DNA of 64,000 nucleotides from an uncultured Pelagibacteraceae bacterium. GTDB taxonomy: Bacteria > Pseudomonadota > Alphaproteobacteria > Pelagibacterales > AG-422-B15. The position numbers were made by a program, and so were the translations under genes. Below the pieces are notes generated by a model. That model was not told the origin of the DNA, did not search any database, and saw only the letters and a program-made list of their open reading frames with translations. The stretch covers positions 17,272 to 81,271 of the forward strand of contig CACNSH010000005.1 of the NCBI GenBank assembly GCA_902622985.1, given 5' to 3'. Every line of letters begins with the position of its first letter. Positions within the stretch are counted from its first letter, which is position 1. This document shows positions 22,546 through 32,364 of this stretch, in pieces.

Positions 22546-23568
22546 ATGAGTATTATTAATAATTGGCAGGCATTAATAAAACCTTCAAAACTAAAGCTAA
22601 TCAGCGATGAAGACACTCAATATAAAGCAACTTTAATTGCGGAACCACTTGAAAGGGGTTTTGGATTAACACTTGGAAATGCTCTTAGAAGAGTGCTGTT
22701 GTCATCACTACAAGGTACTGCTGTGACAGCTATTAAAATAGATAATGTTCTTCATGAATTTTCATCTATTGATGGTGTAAGAGAAGACGTTACAGACATA
22801 GTGTTAAATATTAAGTCTCTATCTTTAAATATGCATTCTGAAGGCGTAAGAAAAATGAATCTCAATGTAACTGGTCCAGGTGAGATTACTGCGGGTATGA
22901 TAAATACACCATCTGAAATTGATATTATAAATCCAGAGTTAGTTATCTGTAATCTTGATGACAATACCGAATTTAATATGGAGCTTACCGTAGCAAAAGG
23001 TAAAGGTTATGTTGCCGCTGAACATAATAAGCCAGAAGATTCTGCAATAGGCCTGATTCCGATAGACTCCATATTTAGCCCAGTTAAACAAGTTTCATAC
23101 AGTATAGAAAATACTAGAGAAGGAAAAGTTTTGGATTATGACAAGTTAACAATGTCAATTGAAACAAATGGATCAGTATCTCCTGAGGATGCAATTGCTT
23201 TTGCGGCACGAATAATTCAAGACCAATTGCAATCATTTATTAATTTTGAAGAACCTGAAGAGATTCAGGAAGAACCTGATGCATTAGAACCTCAATTTAA
23301 TAAAAATCTTTTAAGAAAAGTTGAGGAGCTTGAACTTTCAGTGAGATCAATGAATTGCCTAAGAAATGATAATATTATTTACATTGGAGACCTTGTTCAA
23401 AAAAGTGAAATTGAAATGTTACGTACACCCAATTTTGGTCGTAAGTCTCTAAATGAAATAAAAGAAGTATTAGGCACTATGTCACTATATCTAGGCATGG
23501 AAGTACCTAATTGGCCACCTGAAAATATCGAGGAAATGGCAAGAAAGATTGAAGATCCATATAACTAA
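22546..23568 (+). CDS. rpoA: RNA polymerase alpha subunit
   Basis: Assembly platform of RNA polymerase. The N-terminal dimerisation domain ([25 protein letters not shown], residues about 30-55) and the C-terminal UP-element domain ([28 protein letters not shown]...[14 protein letters not shown], about 255-325) are joined by an acidic linker. The track start at 22492 lies in rpsK; the ATG at 22546, preceded by AAAGGA, gives 340 aa and the family start [13 protein letters not shown]. Confidence 0.98.
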   Translation: MSIINNWQALIKPSKLKLISDEDTQYKATLIAEPLERGFGLTLGNALRRVLLSSLQGTAVTAIKIDNVLHEFSSIDGVREDVTDIVLNIKSLSLNMHSEGVRKMNLNVTGPGEITAGMINTPSEIDIINPELVICNLDDNTEFNMELTVAKGKGYVAAEHNKPEDSAIGLIPIDSIFSPVKQVSYSIENTREGKVLDYDKLTMSIETNGSVSPEDAIAFAARIIQDQLQSFINFEEPEEIQEEPDALEPQFNKNLLRKVEELELSVRSMNCLRNDNIIYIGDLVQKSEIEMLRTPNFGRKSLNEIKEVLGTMSLYLGMEVPNWPPENIEEMARKIEDPYN

Positions 23569-23570
23569 AA

Positions 23571-23933
23571 ATGAGACACGGAATTGCAAAAAGAAAGTTA
23601 AATAGGACATCATCGCATCGGATAGCGATGCTTGAGAACATGGCTGTTTCTCTAATTAAAAATGAGACTATTAAAACCACACTTCCAAAAGCAAAGGAAT
23701 TAAGACCATTTGTTGAAAAAATTATCACTCTAGGTAAAAAGAATAAAAGTTCATCTAGGGCAAATGCTTTTAACTCGCTTAGAGATAAAGAAGCAGTAAC
23801 AAAAGTTTTCGGGGATTTATCTGAAAGATTCAAAGATAGAAGCGGTGGCTATTGTAGAATTGTAAAAGCCGGTTATCGATCAGGTGATAATGCGCCTATG
23901 GCTTACATCCAAATTCTTGATCAAGAAAAATAA
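23571..23933 (+). CDS. rplQ: 50S ribosomal protein L17
   Basis: Tunnel-exit protein. [56 protein letters not shown] is the family start. Length 120 aa. Last gene of the alpha operon, 2 nt after rpoA. No clear hairpin terminator follows in the 45-nt gap. Confidence 0.99.
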   Translation: MRHGIAKRKLNRTSSHRIAMLENMAVSLIKNETIKTTLPKAKELRPFVEKIITLGKKNKSSSRANAFNSLRDKEAVTKVFGDLSERFKDRSGGYCRIVKAGYRSGDNAPMAYIQILDQEK

Positions 23934-23978
23934 TATCTAATTAATACTAAATTGATTTATCTAAACATATAAATTTAG

Positions 23979-24848
23979 ATGAAATCTAAAAAAACTATAA
24001 TTGTTGATAGTGCTTCTAACGGGGTGAGATTAGACAAGTTTTTAAAAGAAAGATTAAATATTCCTTTTTCATTACTTCACAAAGAGCTCAGAAAAAAATC
24101 AATCGAAGTAAATAATAAAAAAAAACTTGGAAGTTATAGAGTTAAACAAGATGATATTGTTGATGTTTTCAAGGAATTCAAATTAATTCATAAAAATAAA
24201 CCTTCAATTAAAATACCCAACATACTCAAGAGAAAAATTAAAAGTTCGGTAGTTTTTCAATCTGACGACTTTATTATTATTAATAAATGGGCTGGAATAC
24301 CATGTCAGCGTGGATCAAAAATTAATCTATCAATTGATGATCTACTTCAATTTTTTAATACTAAATATAGTCATCCTAAGCTAGTGCATCGGCTTGATAA
24401 AGACACAACTGGTCTATTGATAATTGCAAAAAATTCTAATTCAGCAAGGTACTTTCATAAAATTCTGTCTAACCATAAAATAAAGAAAACTTATTATGCA
24501 ATAGTTGAAAAAAAACCAAAAAATAGAGAGGGAATACTTAATGATATGCTTCCCAAAAATAAAAAAAATGTTTCCGCTGAAACAAAATATCAAATAATAA
24601 AAAAACTGCCTGGAGAATATTTTCTTTTAAAATTAAATCCTCAATCAGGTAGAAAACATCAAATCAGGCAACATTGTTTTATGAATGGTTTCCCAATCCT
24701 TGGTGATAAAAAATATTATATTGAACGTAATCAAATAAAATTTTCTAATTTATTTCTACATGCTGGCGCTTTAGAATTCATTGATATGAATAATAAAAAA
24801 GTCAAAATAGAGACTGAACTCCCAAATCACTTTAGAAAATACTTATAA
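23979..24848 (+). CDS. rluC: 23S rRNA pseudouridine synthase, RluC/RluD family
   Basis: Isomerises uridines to pseudouridine in 23S rRNA. An S4-like RNA-binding domain covers residues about 15-60 (VRLDKFLKERLNIPFSLLHKELRKKSIEVN). The catalytic motif HRLDKDTTGLLIIAKN carries the active-site aspartate, and LNPQSGRKHQIRQH is the C-terminal family motif. Length 289 aa. RluC is preferred because alphaproteobacteria usually carry rluC between rplQ and pccB; RluD cannot be excluded from sequence alone. Confidence 0.85.
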   Translation: MKSKKTIIVDSASNGVRLDKFLKERLNIPFSLLHKELRKKSIEVNNKKKLGSYRVKQDDIVDVFKEFKLIHKNKPSIKIPNILKRKIKSSVVFQSDDFIIINKWAGIPCQRGSKINLSIDDLLQFFNTKYSHPKLVHRLDKDTTGLLIIAKNSNSARYFHKILSNHKIKKTYYAIVEKKPKNREGILNDMLPKNKKNVSAETKYQIIKKLPGEYFLLKLNPQSGRKHQIRQHCFMNGFPILGDKKYYIERNQIKFSNLFLHAGALEFIDMNNKKVKIETELPNHFRKYL

Positions 24849-24849
24849 A

Positions 24850-24875
24850 TTGATAATTCAGAAATTTTATATAAT
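24850..24875 (+). promoter_or_regulatory. Possible promoter of pccBA
   Basis: A perfect TATAAT at 24870-24875 follows a weak TTGATA at 24850-24855 with a short 14-bp spacer. The expected start near 24882 leaves only about 5 nt before the pccB ATG, so the message could be nearly leaderless. Confidence 0.4.
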
Positions 24876-24886
24876 ATAGTTACTTC

Positions 24887-26419
24887 ATGAGTGATATCAT
24901 CAAATTATTAGAAAAAAAGCGCGAAGAGGCTAAACTGGGTGGAGGAAAAAGACGAATTGACTCTCAGCACGCAAAAGGCAAATTAACAGCAAGAGAACGA
25001 ATAGAGGTACTTTTAGATCAAGACACTTTTGAAGAGTACGATATGTACGTGGAACACCGTACTAACGACTTTGGTATGGCCGATCAGAAGTATGCGGGTG
25101 ATGGAGTGGTTACCGGTAGTGGAAAAATAAATGGAAAATTAGTATACGTTTTCAGTCAAGACTTTACAGTTTTTGGGGGCTCATTATCTGAAGCTCATGC
25201 AGAAAAAATATGCAAGATAATGGATATGGCAATGAAAGTTGGAGCTCCTATTATTGGCATAAATGATTCTGGTGGCGCACGTATTCAGGAGGGCGTTGCT
25301 TCTTTAGCGGGTTATGCAGAGGTGTTTCAACGAAATGTTCTTGCCTCTGGAGTTGTCCCCCAAATTTCAGTAATTATGGGTCCATGTGCGGGTGGAGCCG
25401 TGTATTCACCTGCAATGACAGATTTCATATTTATGGTTAAAAATACCTCATTCATGTTTGTGACTGGTCCAGATGTTGTAAAGACCGTGACACAAGAAAA
25501 TGTTACGCAAGAGGAATTGGGAGGGGCTAAAACACATACTTCAAAGTCTTCTGTAGCTGATGGAGCATTCAACAATGATATTGAAACACTCCAAGAAGTA
25601 AAAAGTCTTATTGACTTGCTGCCCTCAAGCAATCGGGAGAAATCTAAAAATATTAAAGATAGTTTTCAAGACCTAAGCCCAGATTACTCTTTAGATACCC
25701 TTGTTCCTGAAAACGCAAATAAACCATATGATATGAAGGAACTAATCAATAAAGTAGTTGATAATAACTATTTTTTTGAAATTCAACCTGACTTTGCAAA
25801 AAATATTATCACTGGTTTTGGTAGAATTGAGGGAAGAACAGTCGGATTTGTGGCAAACCAGCCTTTAGTTTTGGCAGGATGTCTTGATATAGACTCTGGT
25901 AAAAAAGGAGGCAGGTTTGTAAGATTTTGTGATTGTTTCAATATACCAATTGTAACTTTTGTTGACGTACCGGGTTTCTTGCCAGGAGTATCTCAGGAAC
26001 ACAATGGTATCATTAAAAATGGTGCCAAGCTTTTATACGCTTATGCTGAAGCAACCGTTCCGAAAATTACAATAATAACACGTAAGGCTTACGGAGGTGC
26101 ATATGTCGTAATGGCTTCAAAGCATTTGCGGGGTGATATTAATTATGCATGGCCAAGTGCAGAAATTGCAGTTATGGGTGCAAAGGGAGCTACTGAAATT
26201 TTGTTCAGAAATGAAATTAAGGATAAAAAGAAAATTGATAAGAGAACACAAGAATATACAGATCAGTTTGTAAATCCATTTATTGCTTCAAAGAGAGGAT
26301 TTATAGACGATGTAATAAGACCACATTCAACACGTCGTCGTATAGCGACAGCGCTTGAAAATCTTAAAGATAAAGAATTATCTTCTCCCTTAAAAAAACA
26401 CGATAATATACCATTATAA
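24887..26419 (+). CDS. pccB: Propionyl-CoA carboxylase beta subunit (carboxyltransferase)
   Basis: Carboxyltransferase half of propionyl-CoA carboxylase, which makes methylmalonyl-CoA from propionyl-CoA derived from odd-chain fats and branched amino acids. Crotonase-like folds are marked by [27 protein letters not shown] and [17 protein letters not shown] (about residues 120-180), and by [36 protein letters not shown] in the second domain. Length 510 aa is the PccB size. No Shine-Dalgarno is seen. It lies 3 nt before pccA, which confirms the pair. An acetyl-CoA carboxylase role is less likely. Confidence 0.95.
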   Translation: MSDIIKLLEKKREEAKLGGGKRRIDSQHAKGKLTARERIEVLLDQDTFEEYDMYVEHRTNDFGMADQKYAGDGVVTGSGKINGKLVYVFSQDFTVFGGSLSEAHAEKICKIMDMAMKVGAPIIGINDSGGARIQEGVASLAGYAEVFQRNVLASGVVPQISVIMGPCAGGAVYSPAMTDFIFMVKNTSFMFVTGPDVVKTVTQENVTQEELGGAKTHTSKSSVADGAFNNDIETLQEVKSLIDLLPSSNREKSKNIKDSFQDLSPDYSLDTLVPENANKPYDMKELINKVVDNNYFFEIQPDFAKNIITGFGRIEGRTVGFVANQPLVLAGCLDIDSGKKGGRFVRFCDCFNIPIVTFVDVPGFLPGVSQEHNGIIKNGAKLLYAYAEATVPKITIITRKAYGGAYVVMASKHLRGDINYAWPSAEIAVMGAKGATEILFRNEIKDKKKIDKRTQEYTDQFVNPFIASKRGFIDDVIRPHSTRRRIATALENLKDKELSSPLKKHDNIPL

Positions 26420-26422
26420 TTA

Positions 26423-28414
26423 ATGATTAAAAAAATTCTAATTGCGAATAGAGGAGAAATTGCGTGCAGAGTTATACGTACAGCAAGAAAGTTGAATATC
26501 AATACGGTAGCTGTTTATTCTGATGCTGATAAAGATTCTTTGTTTGTGAAGCAGGCAGATGAGTCTTACCATATAGGAGGCTCTCAGCCAGCTGAGTCTT
26601 ATTTAGATATTAATAAAATCATTGATATTGCAAAAAAATCAAAGGCTGACGCAGTTCATCCAGGATACGGATTTTTATCTGAAAATGCAGCTTTTGTTAA
26701 AAGACTGGCTAAAGAGAAAATAAAATTTATTGGCCCCAATCCTAATGCTATAAAAAAAATGGGAGACAAAATTGAATCTAAAAATCTTGCAATAAAACTT
26801 AAATTAAACGTAATACCCGGTCATACCGCTCCGGTAAAAAACTCAAAAGAAGCATTAAAAATCTCAAATAAAATTGGATACCCGGTCTTACTAAAGGCAT
26901 CAGCTGGAGGTGGCGGTAAAGGAATGAGAATAGTAAGAAAAAATAGTGAATTAGAAGAAAATTTTAATGCCGCAAAGAGTGAGTCAAAGAAAAGCTTTGG
27001 GGATGATCGTGTGTTCATTGAAAAATATATAGAGCAACCAAGACATATTGAGATACAAATTCTTTGTGACAAATATGGAAATCAAGTTCATTTAGGTGAG
27101 AGAGAATGCTCAATTCAAAGGAGATATCAAAAAGTTATTGAGGAGTGCCCGTCGCCATTTGTAGATGAAGAAATGAGAAATGAAATGGCTGCACAAGCTT
27201 TAACCCTTGCAAAGGAAGTTAAATACGACTCAGCGGGGACCGTAGAATTTGTAGTAGATGCTAAAAAAAATTTTTATTTTCTTGAGATGAACACAAGACT
27301 TCAAGTTGAACATCCTGTTTCTGAGCTTGTTACAGGCGTAGATCTGGTTGAACAAATGATTTATTGCGCAGATAATAAAAAGTTAAATATATCTCAAAAA
27401 GATATTAACCTTAAAGGCTGGTCAGTTGAGTCTCGTATTTATGCCGAAGATCCAACTAAAGATTTTTTACCTTCAATTGGTAGAGTGACTGAATACATAG
27501 AGCCATCAAAAATCGAAGATAAAGATCAAATTATTAGGAACGATACAGGTATAAATCCTGGATCTGAAGTTTCTTTATTTTATGATCCTATGATATCAAA
27601 GCTAGCGGTTCACAGTAAGGATAGAGCAACTGCAATAGACTTAATGATCAAGTCACTGCAAAATTATTACTTATCAGGAGTTGAAAATAATATTGAATTT
27701 CTGATTTCAATTTTAGATGAAAAAAAATTTAGAAACGGCAAAATAAGTACAAATTTTATCAAAGAAAAATTCCCTAAGGGTTACTATTCTAATCATAATT
27801 TAAGTGAATATAAGAAACACAGAATTGCAATTTTTGCTCAGGTTTTATTTATATTCCAATTACAAAGCAAGATATTAACTTCAAATGATTTTGTAATAAA
27901 GGTAGGAGAAGATTTTCTTAACCTCAATGTTACAGAATCTAAGTTTGAAAAAGAAAGATTTTATGGAACCTTTAAAATAGAAAAAAAAGAGTATGAGATT
28001 GAAACATCTATAAAGCTAAACGAGAGGTTATGTCAGGTACGTATAAATGAGCAAATAGAGTATTTTAAATTAAATAAACTTGTAAACCTTAACTCTTCGG
28101 ATGTCAGTTACTATGATTGTAGATGTCAGACCGTAGTTGTAAGTAAGCAACATGAAACTTACATAAGGCTTATGCCAAAAATAAAATTAGAAGATTTATC
28201 AAAAAAATTAATTTCTCCAATGCCCGGTCTAATCAAATCAATAGACGTATCTGAAGGACAAAAAGTCAAAAGTGGAGATCAATTGCTAATCATCGAAGCA
28301 ATGAAAATGGAAAATATTTTAAAAAGTGAAAAAGACTGCGTAATTGATAAAGTTCTAATAAAGCCAGGTGATAGTGTGGGCGCTGATGAGGAGCTTATTC
28401 TATTTTCTAAATAG
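26423..28414 (+). CDS. pccA: Propionyl-CoA carboxylase alpha subunit (biotin carboxylase and carrier)
   Basis: ATP-dependent biotin carboxylase fused to its biotin carrier. KILIANRGEIACRVIRTARKL starts the biotin carboxylase N-domain; KASAGGGGKGMRIV is the ATP-grasp glycine-rich loop; FLEMNTRLQVEHPVSE is catalytic. A BT-type linker domain spans about residues 480-570. The carrier domain ends the protein with EAMKMEN, biotinylated at Lys628. Length 663 aa is typical of PccA. The last 8 nt overlap the convergent dioxygenase gene. Confidence 0.96.
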   Translation: MIKKILIANRGEIACRVIRTARKLNINTVAVYSDADKDSLFVKQADESYHIGGSQPAESYLDINKIIDIAKKSKADAVHPGYGFLSENAAFVKRLAKEKIKFIGPNPNAIKKMGDKIESKNLAIKLKLNVIPGHTAPVKNSKEALKISNKIGYPVLLKASAGGGGKGMRIVRKNSELEENFNAAKSESKKSFGDDRVFIEKYIEQPRHIEIQILCDKYGNQVHLGERECSIQRRYQKVIEECPSPFVDEEMRNEMAAQALTLAKEVKYDSAGTVEFVVDAKKNFYFLEMNTRLQVEHPVSELVTGVDLVEQMIYCADNKKLNISQKDINLKGWSVESRIYAEDPTKDFLPSIGRVTEYIEPSKIEDKDQIIRNDTGINPGSEVSLFYDPMISKLAVHSKDRATAIDLMIKSLQNYYLSGVENNIEFLISILDEKKFRNGKISTNFIKEKFPKGYYSNHNLSEYKKHRIAIFAQVLFIFQLQSKILTSNDFVIKVGEDFLNLNVTESKFEKERFYGTFKIEKKEYEIETSIKLNERLCQVRINEQIEYFKLNKLVNLNSSDVSYYDCRCQTVVVSKQHETYIRLMPKIKLEDLSKKLISPMPGLIKSIDVSEGQKVKSGDQLLIIEAMKMENILKSEKDCVIDKVLIKPGDSVGADEELILFSK

Positions 28415-29492
28415 CCAAAGTTTTTAATTTGCTCTGAAAAATATCTCTATCCATGTAGCCTTGTCTAAAGTAGCGACAATTTTTAGTATCTCTATATGCA
28501 CCCCTTCCATGCAATACACGATAATTATCTAAAATTAACATGTCACCTGGTCGTTGTTTAATGCGAATATTATTTTTTTTGTCCTTTATTAAATCCCATA
28601 ACTTTCTTCTTGCATTAATATAATCGTCTATTTTTTTATTTTTATCGAATGGAATTAATTCAGTTCTATTATTGTACCTTACTTGTATTACATTATTCAT
28701 ATCATCTAACTCGATCAGCTTACATTTATTTTCTAACCAGGCATTTTCATCTTTATATCTAAAAAAGGTATTGAAAGTTGTAAGCGTATTAAAGAATTGT
28801 TTATGTTTATCTCGCAAAATTTTTGCAACATTAAAACCGTCAACTATTGTGTTTTCTCCACCTATTGAAGCGTTTTCTATGCAGTGTAAAAAAATATAAC
28901 CTTGTGTAGGGAAGCGATATGGATTGTCAGTATGGTTCTCTAGTGCTCTTGTTGTCATAGTTAAGTCATAGGCTTTTTTTATATTTTTAACGTCAGCAAT
29001 ACCACCCCAATTTGTTTTTTTAACTGGCCCAATAAGTTTCATAAGTTCGTTTAAACCATTCTTAGTTTTTGGAATATTTCTGACTAAACAAAAACCAAAT
29101 GTTTCAACGGATAATAAAATGTCAGATAACATTTTTTCATTTATAAGCAGAAAGTTATATTTTGGAATTTTAATACTATCTTTATTCCATAAACATTTTT
29201 TGGACTTGAATTCTCCAGATTCTAGTTGATTATAGAGATAGCCAAATTGATACGAATGTTTTGAATTATCTGAAAATTGAATCTGTAAAACATTATTGTT
29301 TATTTTGGCGGATTTAACGTATAAATGTTCATCTATCTCCGCTGCTTCTATTAATAGTTGATTTGTATAATTATCTCTTATCTCGCTGTTCGTACTATGC
29401 TCATAAAGCCATTGAGCATTTACTTCATAGTTCTTATATTTATTTTTGAGATTGATAGTTTTTTTATTATTTTTTACAGAAGTAAAGTTCAT
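28407..29492 (-). CDS. Gamma-butyrobetaine hydroxylase-like Fe(II)/2-oxoglutarate dioxygenase
   Basis: Member of the TauD/BBOX dioxygenases; the closest families are gamma-butyrobetaine hydroxylase and trimethyllysine hydroxylase. The iron triad is His187-x-Asp189 (NHTDNPYR) and His328 (YRVLHGR), with Arg340 (NCRYFRQGY) as likely 2-oxoglutarate ligand. An N-terminal DUF971-like domain covers about residues 10-95, but the usual zinc cysteines after WLRDN are absent (here WLYEHSTN). Length 361 aa. It lies 1 nt after lipB, so the two are co-transcribed. Substrate is inferred: a quaternary amine such as butyrobetaine is plausible for a marine bacterium, but not proven. Confidence 0.82.
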   Translation of the reverse strand: MNFTSVKNNKKTINLKNKYKNYEVNAQWLYEHSTNSEIRDNYTNQLLIEAAEIDEHLYVKSAKINNNVLQIQFSDNSKHSYQFGYLYNQLESGEFKSKKCLWNKDSIKIPKYNFLLINEKMLSDILLSVETFGFCLVRNIPKTKNGLNELMKLIGPVKKTNWGGIADVKNIKKAYDLTMTTRALENHTDNPYRFPTQGYIFLHCIENASIGGENTIVDGFNVAKILRDKHKQFFNTLTTFNTFFRYKDENAWLENKCKLIELDDMNNVIQVRYNNRTELIPFDKNKKIDDYINARRKLWDLIKDKKNNIRIKQRPGDMLILDNYRVLHGRGAYRDTKNCRYFRQGYMDRDIFQSKLKTLAI

Positions 29493-29493
29493 T

Positions 29494-30114
29494 TTAATTA
29501 AAATATTTAACTAGAGTTTTTTCAATTGTTTTATCAATTTCCTTACTCTTTATATTATAACCTAAATCTGAAAAACTAGTGACAAATTTGCTACTCATTC
29601 CACATGGCTTGATACCTTCGTAGTGACTTAAATCTGGATTTATATTTATTGAAAAACCATGGTAAGTAACCCATTTTTTTACCTTTAGACCGATACTGGC
29701 AATTTTATAGAGTTGACCATTATCCTTTTTAACGAATACTCCATGATGATCAGGTATTGCTTCTGCAACAATGTGAAAATTACTTAGAATTTCTATGATC
29801 AATTTTTCAAGTTGGTTTACAAAAAACTTAATGTCTTTTTTTCTATTATTTAAATTGATCATAAGGTAGACAACTCTTTGTCCAGGGCCATGATAAGTAT
29901 ATTTTCCTCCCCGATTAGTCTTAATTACAGGTATTTTATTATTATTAAGAAGGTCACTTTTATGATCAGTAGATCCTGATGTATATATCGCTGGATGACT
30001 TAAGAGCCAAACTAGTTCGTCATTCTGGTTTTTAATTATTTCATTCACTCTATTTTCCATATATTTAAGACTTTTTAAGTAGTCTTGAGCTGAATTATCG
30101 ATCTTAATTTCCAT
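29494..30114 (-). CDS. lipB: Octanoyltransferase LipB
   Basis: Moves octanoate from acyl carrier protein onto lipoyl domains, the first step of lipoate assembly. The signature RGGKYTYHGPGQRVVYL is at residues 68-83. The catalytic Cys171 lies in IKPCGMSS and Lys137 in YKIASIGLK. Length 206 aa is normal. Diverges from mgtE with 43 nt between starts; the dioxygenase gene follows after 1 nt. Confidence 0.96.
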   Translation of the reverse strand: MEIKIDNSAQDYLKSLKYMENRVNEIIKNQNDELVWLLSHPAIYTSGSTDHKSDLLNNNKIPVIKTNRGGKYTYHGPGQRVVYLMINLNNRKKDIKFFVNQLEKLIIEILSNFHIVAEAIPDHHGVFVKKDNGQLYKIASIGLKVKKWVTYHGFSININPDLSHYEGIKPCGMSSKFVTSFSDLGYNIKSKEIDKTIEKTLVKYFN

Positions 30115-30157
30115 GTTTTTCTGGATAATAACCTAAATTGATGTACATGTTTTTATT

Positions 30158-31534
30158 ATGAATAATATTGTAAATGAACCTCCTCAAAATGAGAATATTA
30201 CATTTAATAATCAATTAATTAATGATGTAATAAATTTTTGCAATAACAAAGAAAAAGATAAACTAACCAATATTATTTCTCCTCTTCATCCAGCAGATTT
30301 GGCTGATCTCTTTACTTTTCTTAGTAAAGAGCAACGATCTTACATTCTTAATAATCTTAGTGAAGACCGCTATACAGATGTTCTTGCTGAGCTAGATGAC
30401 ACTATTATTGATGAAACAGTTCAAGAATTAGAGGATACTAAAGTAGTTCGCTCCATTAGTGAGATGGAGACAGATGATGCAATTAACCTCATTGAGTCTT
30501 TGGAGCCAGCAGCTCAAAAGAAAATTTTAGACCAAGTAAACCCCACAGAGAGAGAAATTTTACAAGAAAGTCTTAATTACCCTGAAGATACTGCTGGAAG
30601 AAGAATGCAAAAAGAATTTGTTTCAATGCCAGGCTTTTGGACAGTAGGGCAGGCTATTGATCATTTAAGAGAACAAATTGACTTACCCGATGAATTCTAT
30701 GAACTTTTTATTGTTGACCCGAGTAATAAACCGTTGGGGAGCGCTTCAGTTTCTAAAGTTCTGAAGTCACGTAGAGATACAAAATTAAATGAAATTTTAG
30801 AAGAAAACCCAAAATTTGTTAAGGCATCTATGGATCAAGAAGAAGTAGCACTTTTCTTTGAGCAATACTCTTTGGTGTCAGCTGGAGTTGTCGATGACCA
30901 AAATAGATTAATTGGAAGAATTACTGCAGATGATATTGTGTGGGTTGTTCAAGAAGAAGCAGAAGAAGATATTTTGAGGTTGGGGGGTGTTTCAGAAAGT
31001 GAGATGAACCAATCCATTGGAAGATCAACGAGGCGACGATTTATATGGTTATTTCTAAATTTATTAACTGCAATTCTTGCATCTTATGTAATAAGTCTGT
31101 TTGATGCCAGTATTGAGAAAATGGTAGCATTGGCGATTTTAATGCCAATTGTTGCATCAATGGGTGGCAATGCAGGAACACAAACGTTAACACTAACCGT
31201 GAGAGCTATCGCAACTAAAGAATTAGTAGATAACAATAGAAGAAAAGTATTTTTCAAAGAAATTGCGATATCAATATTAAATGGAATTTTATTTGCGATT
31301 ATAACAGGGTTTGCTGCTTGGATTTGGTTTTCTGATATTAGTTTATCTATAATTGTTGGAGCAGCAATGGTAATAAATATTTTATCTGCAGGTTTGTTTG
31401 GTTTCCTAATTCCATATATTTTTAATAAAGTTAAAATTGATCCCGCTTTGGCATCAAGTGTGTTTGTAACAACAATAACTGATGTATTTGGATTTTTATC
31501 TTTTCTAGGGCTCGCTTCAATTTATTTATTTTAG
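30158..31534 (+). CDS. mgtE: Magnesium transporter MgtE
   Basis: Mg2+ channel or transporter of the inner membrane. An N-terminal helical domain (residues about 20-125, PADLADLFTFLSKEQR) and two CBS domains (about 130-255) sense magnesium. A five-helix pore region starts at about residue 290. PIVASMGGNAGTQTLTLTVRAIA is the pore signature. Length 458 aa. Alone on the plus strand between two minus-strand groups; its stop overlaps the panC stop by 4 nt. Confidence 0.96.
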   Translation: MNNIVNEPPQNENITFNNQLINDVINFCNNKEKDKLTNIISPLHPADLADLFTFLSKEQRSYILNNLSEDRYTDVLAELDDTIIDETVQELEDTKVVRSISEMETDDAINLIESLEPAAQKKILDQVNPTEREILQESLNYPEDTAGRRMQKEFVSMPGFWTVGQAIDHLREQIDLPDEFYELFIVDPSNKPLGSASVSKVLKSRRDTKLNEILEENPKFVKASMDQEEVALFFEQYSLVSAGVVDDQNRLIGRITADDIVWVVQEEAEEDILRLGGVSESEMNQSIGRSTRRRFIWLFLNLLTAILASYVISLFDASIEKMVALAILMPIVASMGGNAGTQTLTLTVRAIATKELVDNNRRKVFFKEIAISILNGILFAIITGFAAWIWFSDISLSIIVGAAMVINILSAGLFGFLIPYIFNKVKIDPALASSVFVTTITDVFGFLSFLGLASIYLF

Positions 31535-32364
31535 ATTTTTATATTGTCAATTAATCGAGTATTTCCTATTTTAGCCGCAATAAATATTCTTGATTTATCA
31601 CTTATTTTTTTTCGAACAGAGAGATCATCATTTAATACAGTCAGATAATCAATTTTATCAACACCATGATCTATCAGGACTTTTTTTGTGTGATTAAGTA
31701 TTTTATTAATCTTTAACTTGGTTCTAACCAAAGGAGGTAATTTTTTAAGTAATTTGTTGATTTTAATAGCAATTTTAAATTCCTGACCACTTAAGTATTT
31801 ATTTCTTGATGAAAGTGGAAGCCCATTTCTATCCCTAACAGTTTTAACACATATTATCCTTGTATTTAATTTTAATGACTCAGTCATTTTTTTAATTACT
31901 AAATACTGTTGATAATCTTTTTCACCAAAAAATGCCGCGTCTGGCTGCACTATATCAAAAAGTTTAAGTACAATATTTTTTACACCTGGAAAGTAATTTG
32001 GCCTTGATTTACCACATAGTCGTTTCTCAATTGCAAACTGTGGACAATTATGATTTGTTTTATGGGAGAGAATTTGTTTTTGTATTGGAGTAAAGACAAT
32101 ATCAGCACCGTATTTTTTTAAAACTTTAAGATCATTTTTGAGCGTCCTTGGGTAATCTTTATAATCTTCTTTTGGTCCAAATTGTGTAGGATTAACAAAA
32201 ATACTAACTACAACAATTGATTTCAGTTTTTTTGACTCCTTTACTAATTTTATATGTCCTGCATGTAGAGCTCCCATTGTGGGTGTTAAGTGAACTTTAA
32301 AACCATCGCTTCTATATCGATTTAGGATTTTATCGAGATATTTTATACTCTTAACTAATTTCAT
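31531..32364 (-). CDS. panC: Pantothenate synthetase
   Basis: Joins pantoate and beta-alanine to form pantothenate for coenzyme A. TPTMGALHAGH carries the HIGH-like motif, FVNPTQFGPKEDYKDYPRT the pantoate loop, FFGEKDYQQ and LPLSSRNKYLS the nucleotide site. The track start at 32397 lies deep in the upstream gene; ATG at 32364 gives the family start (MKLVKSIKYL) and 277 aa. It overlaps the GDPD gene by 14 nt. panB and panD are not in the window. Confidence 0.94.
   Translation of the reverse strand: MKLVKSIKYLDKILNRYRSDGFKVHLTPTMGALHAGHIKLVKESKKLKSIVVVSIFVNPTQFGPKEDYKDYPRTLKNDLKVLKKYGADIVFTPIQKQILSHKTNHNCPQFAIEKRLCGKSRPNYFPGVKNIVLKLFDIVQPDAAFFGEKDYQQYLVIKKMTESLKLNTRIICVKTVRDRNGLPLSSRNKYLSGQEFKIAIKINKLLKKLPPLVRTKLKINKILNHTKKVLIDHGVDKIDYLTVLNDDLSVRKKISDKSRIFIAAKIGNTRLIDNIKI

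Noticed and set aside
30141-30148. ATGTACAT palindrome between lipB and mgtE
   Set aside because: Only 8 bp and expected by chance in AT-rich DNA; no paired promoter arrangement to support an operator.
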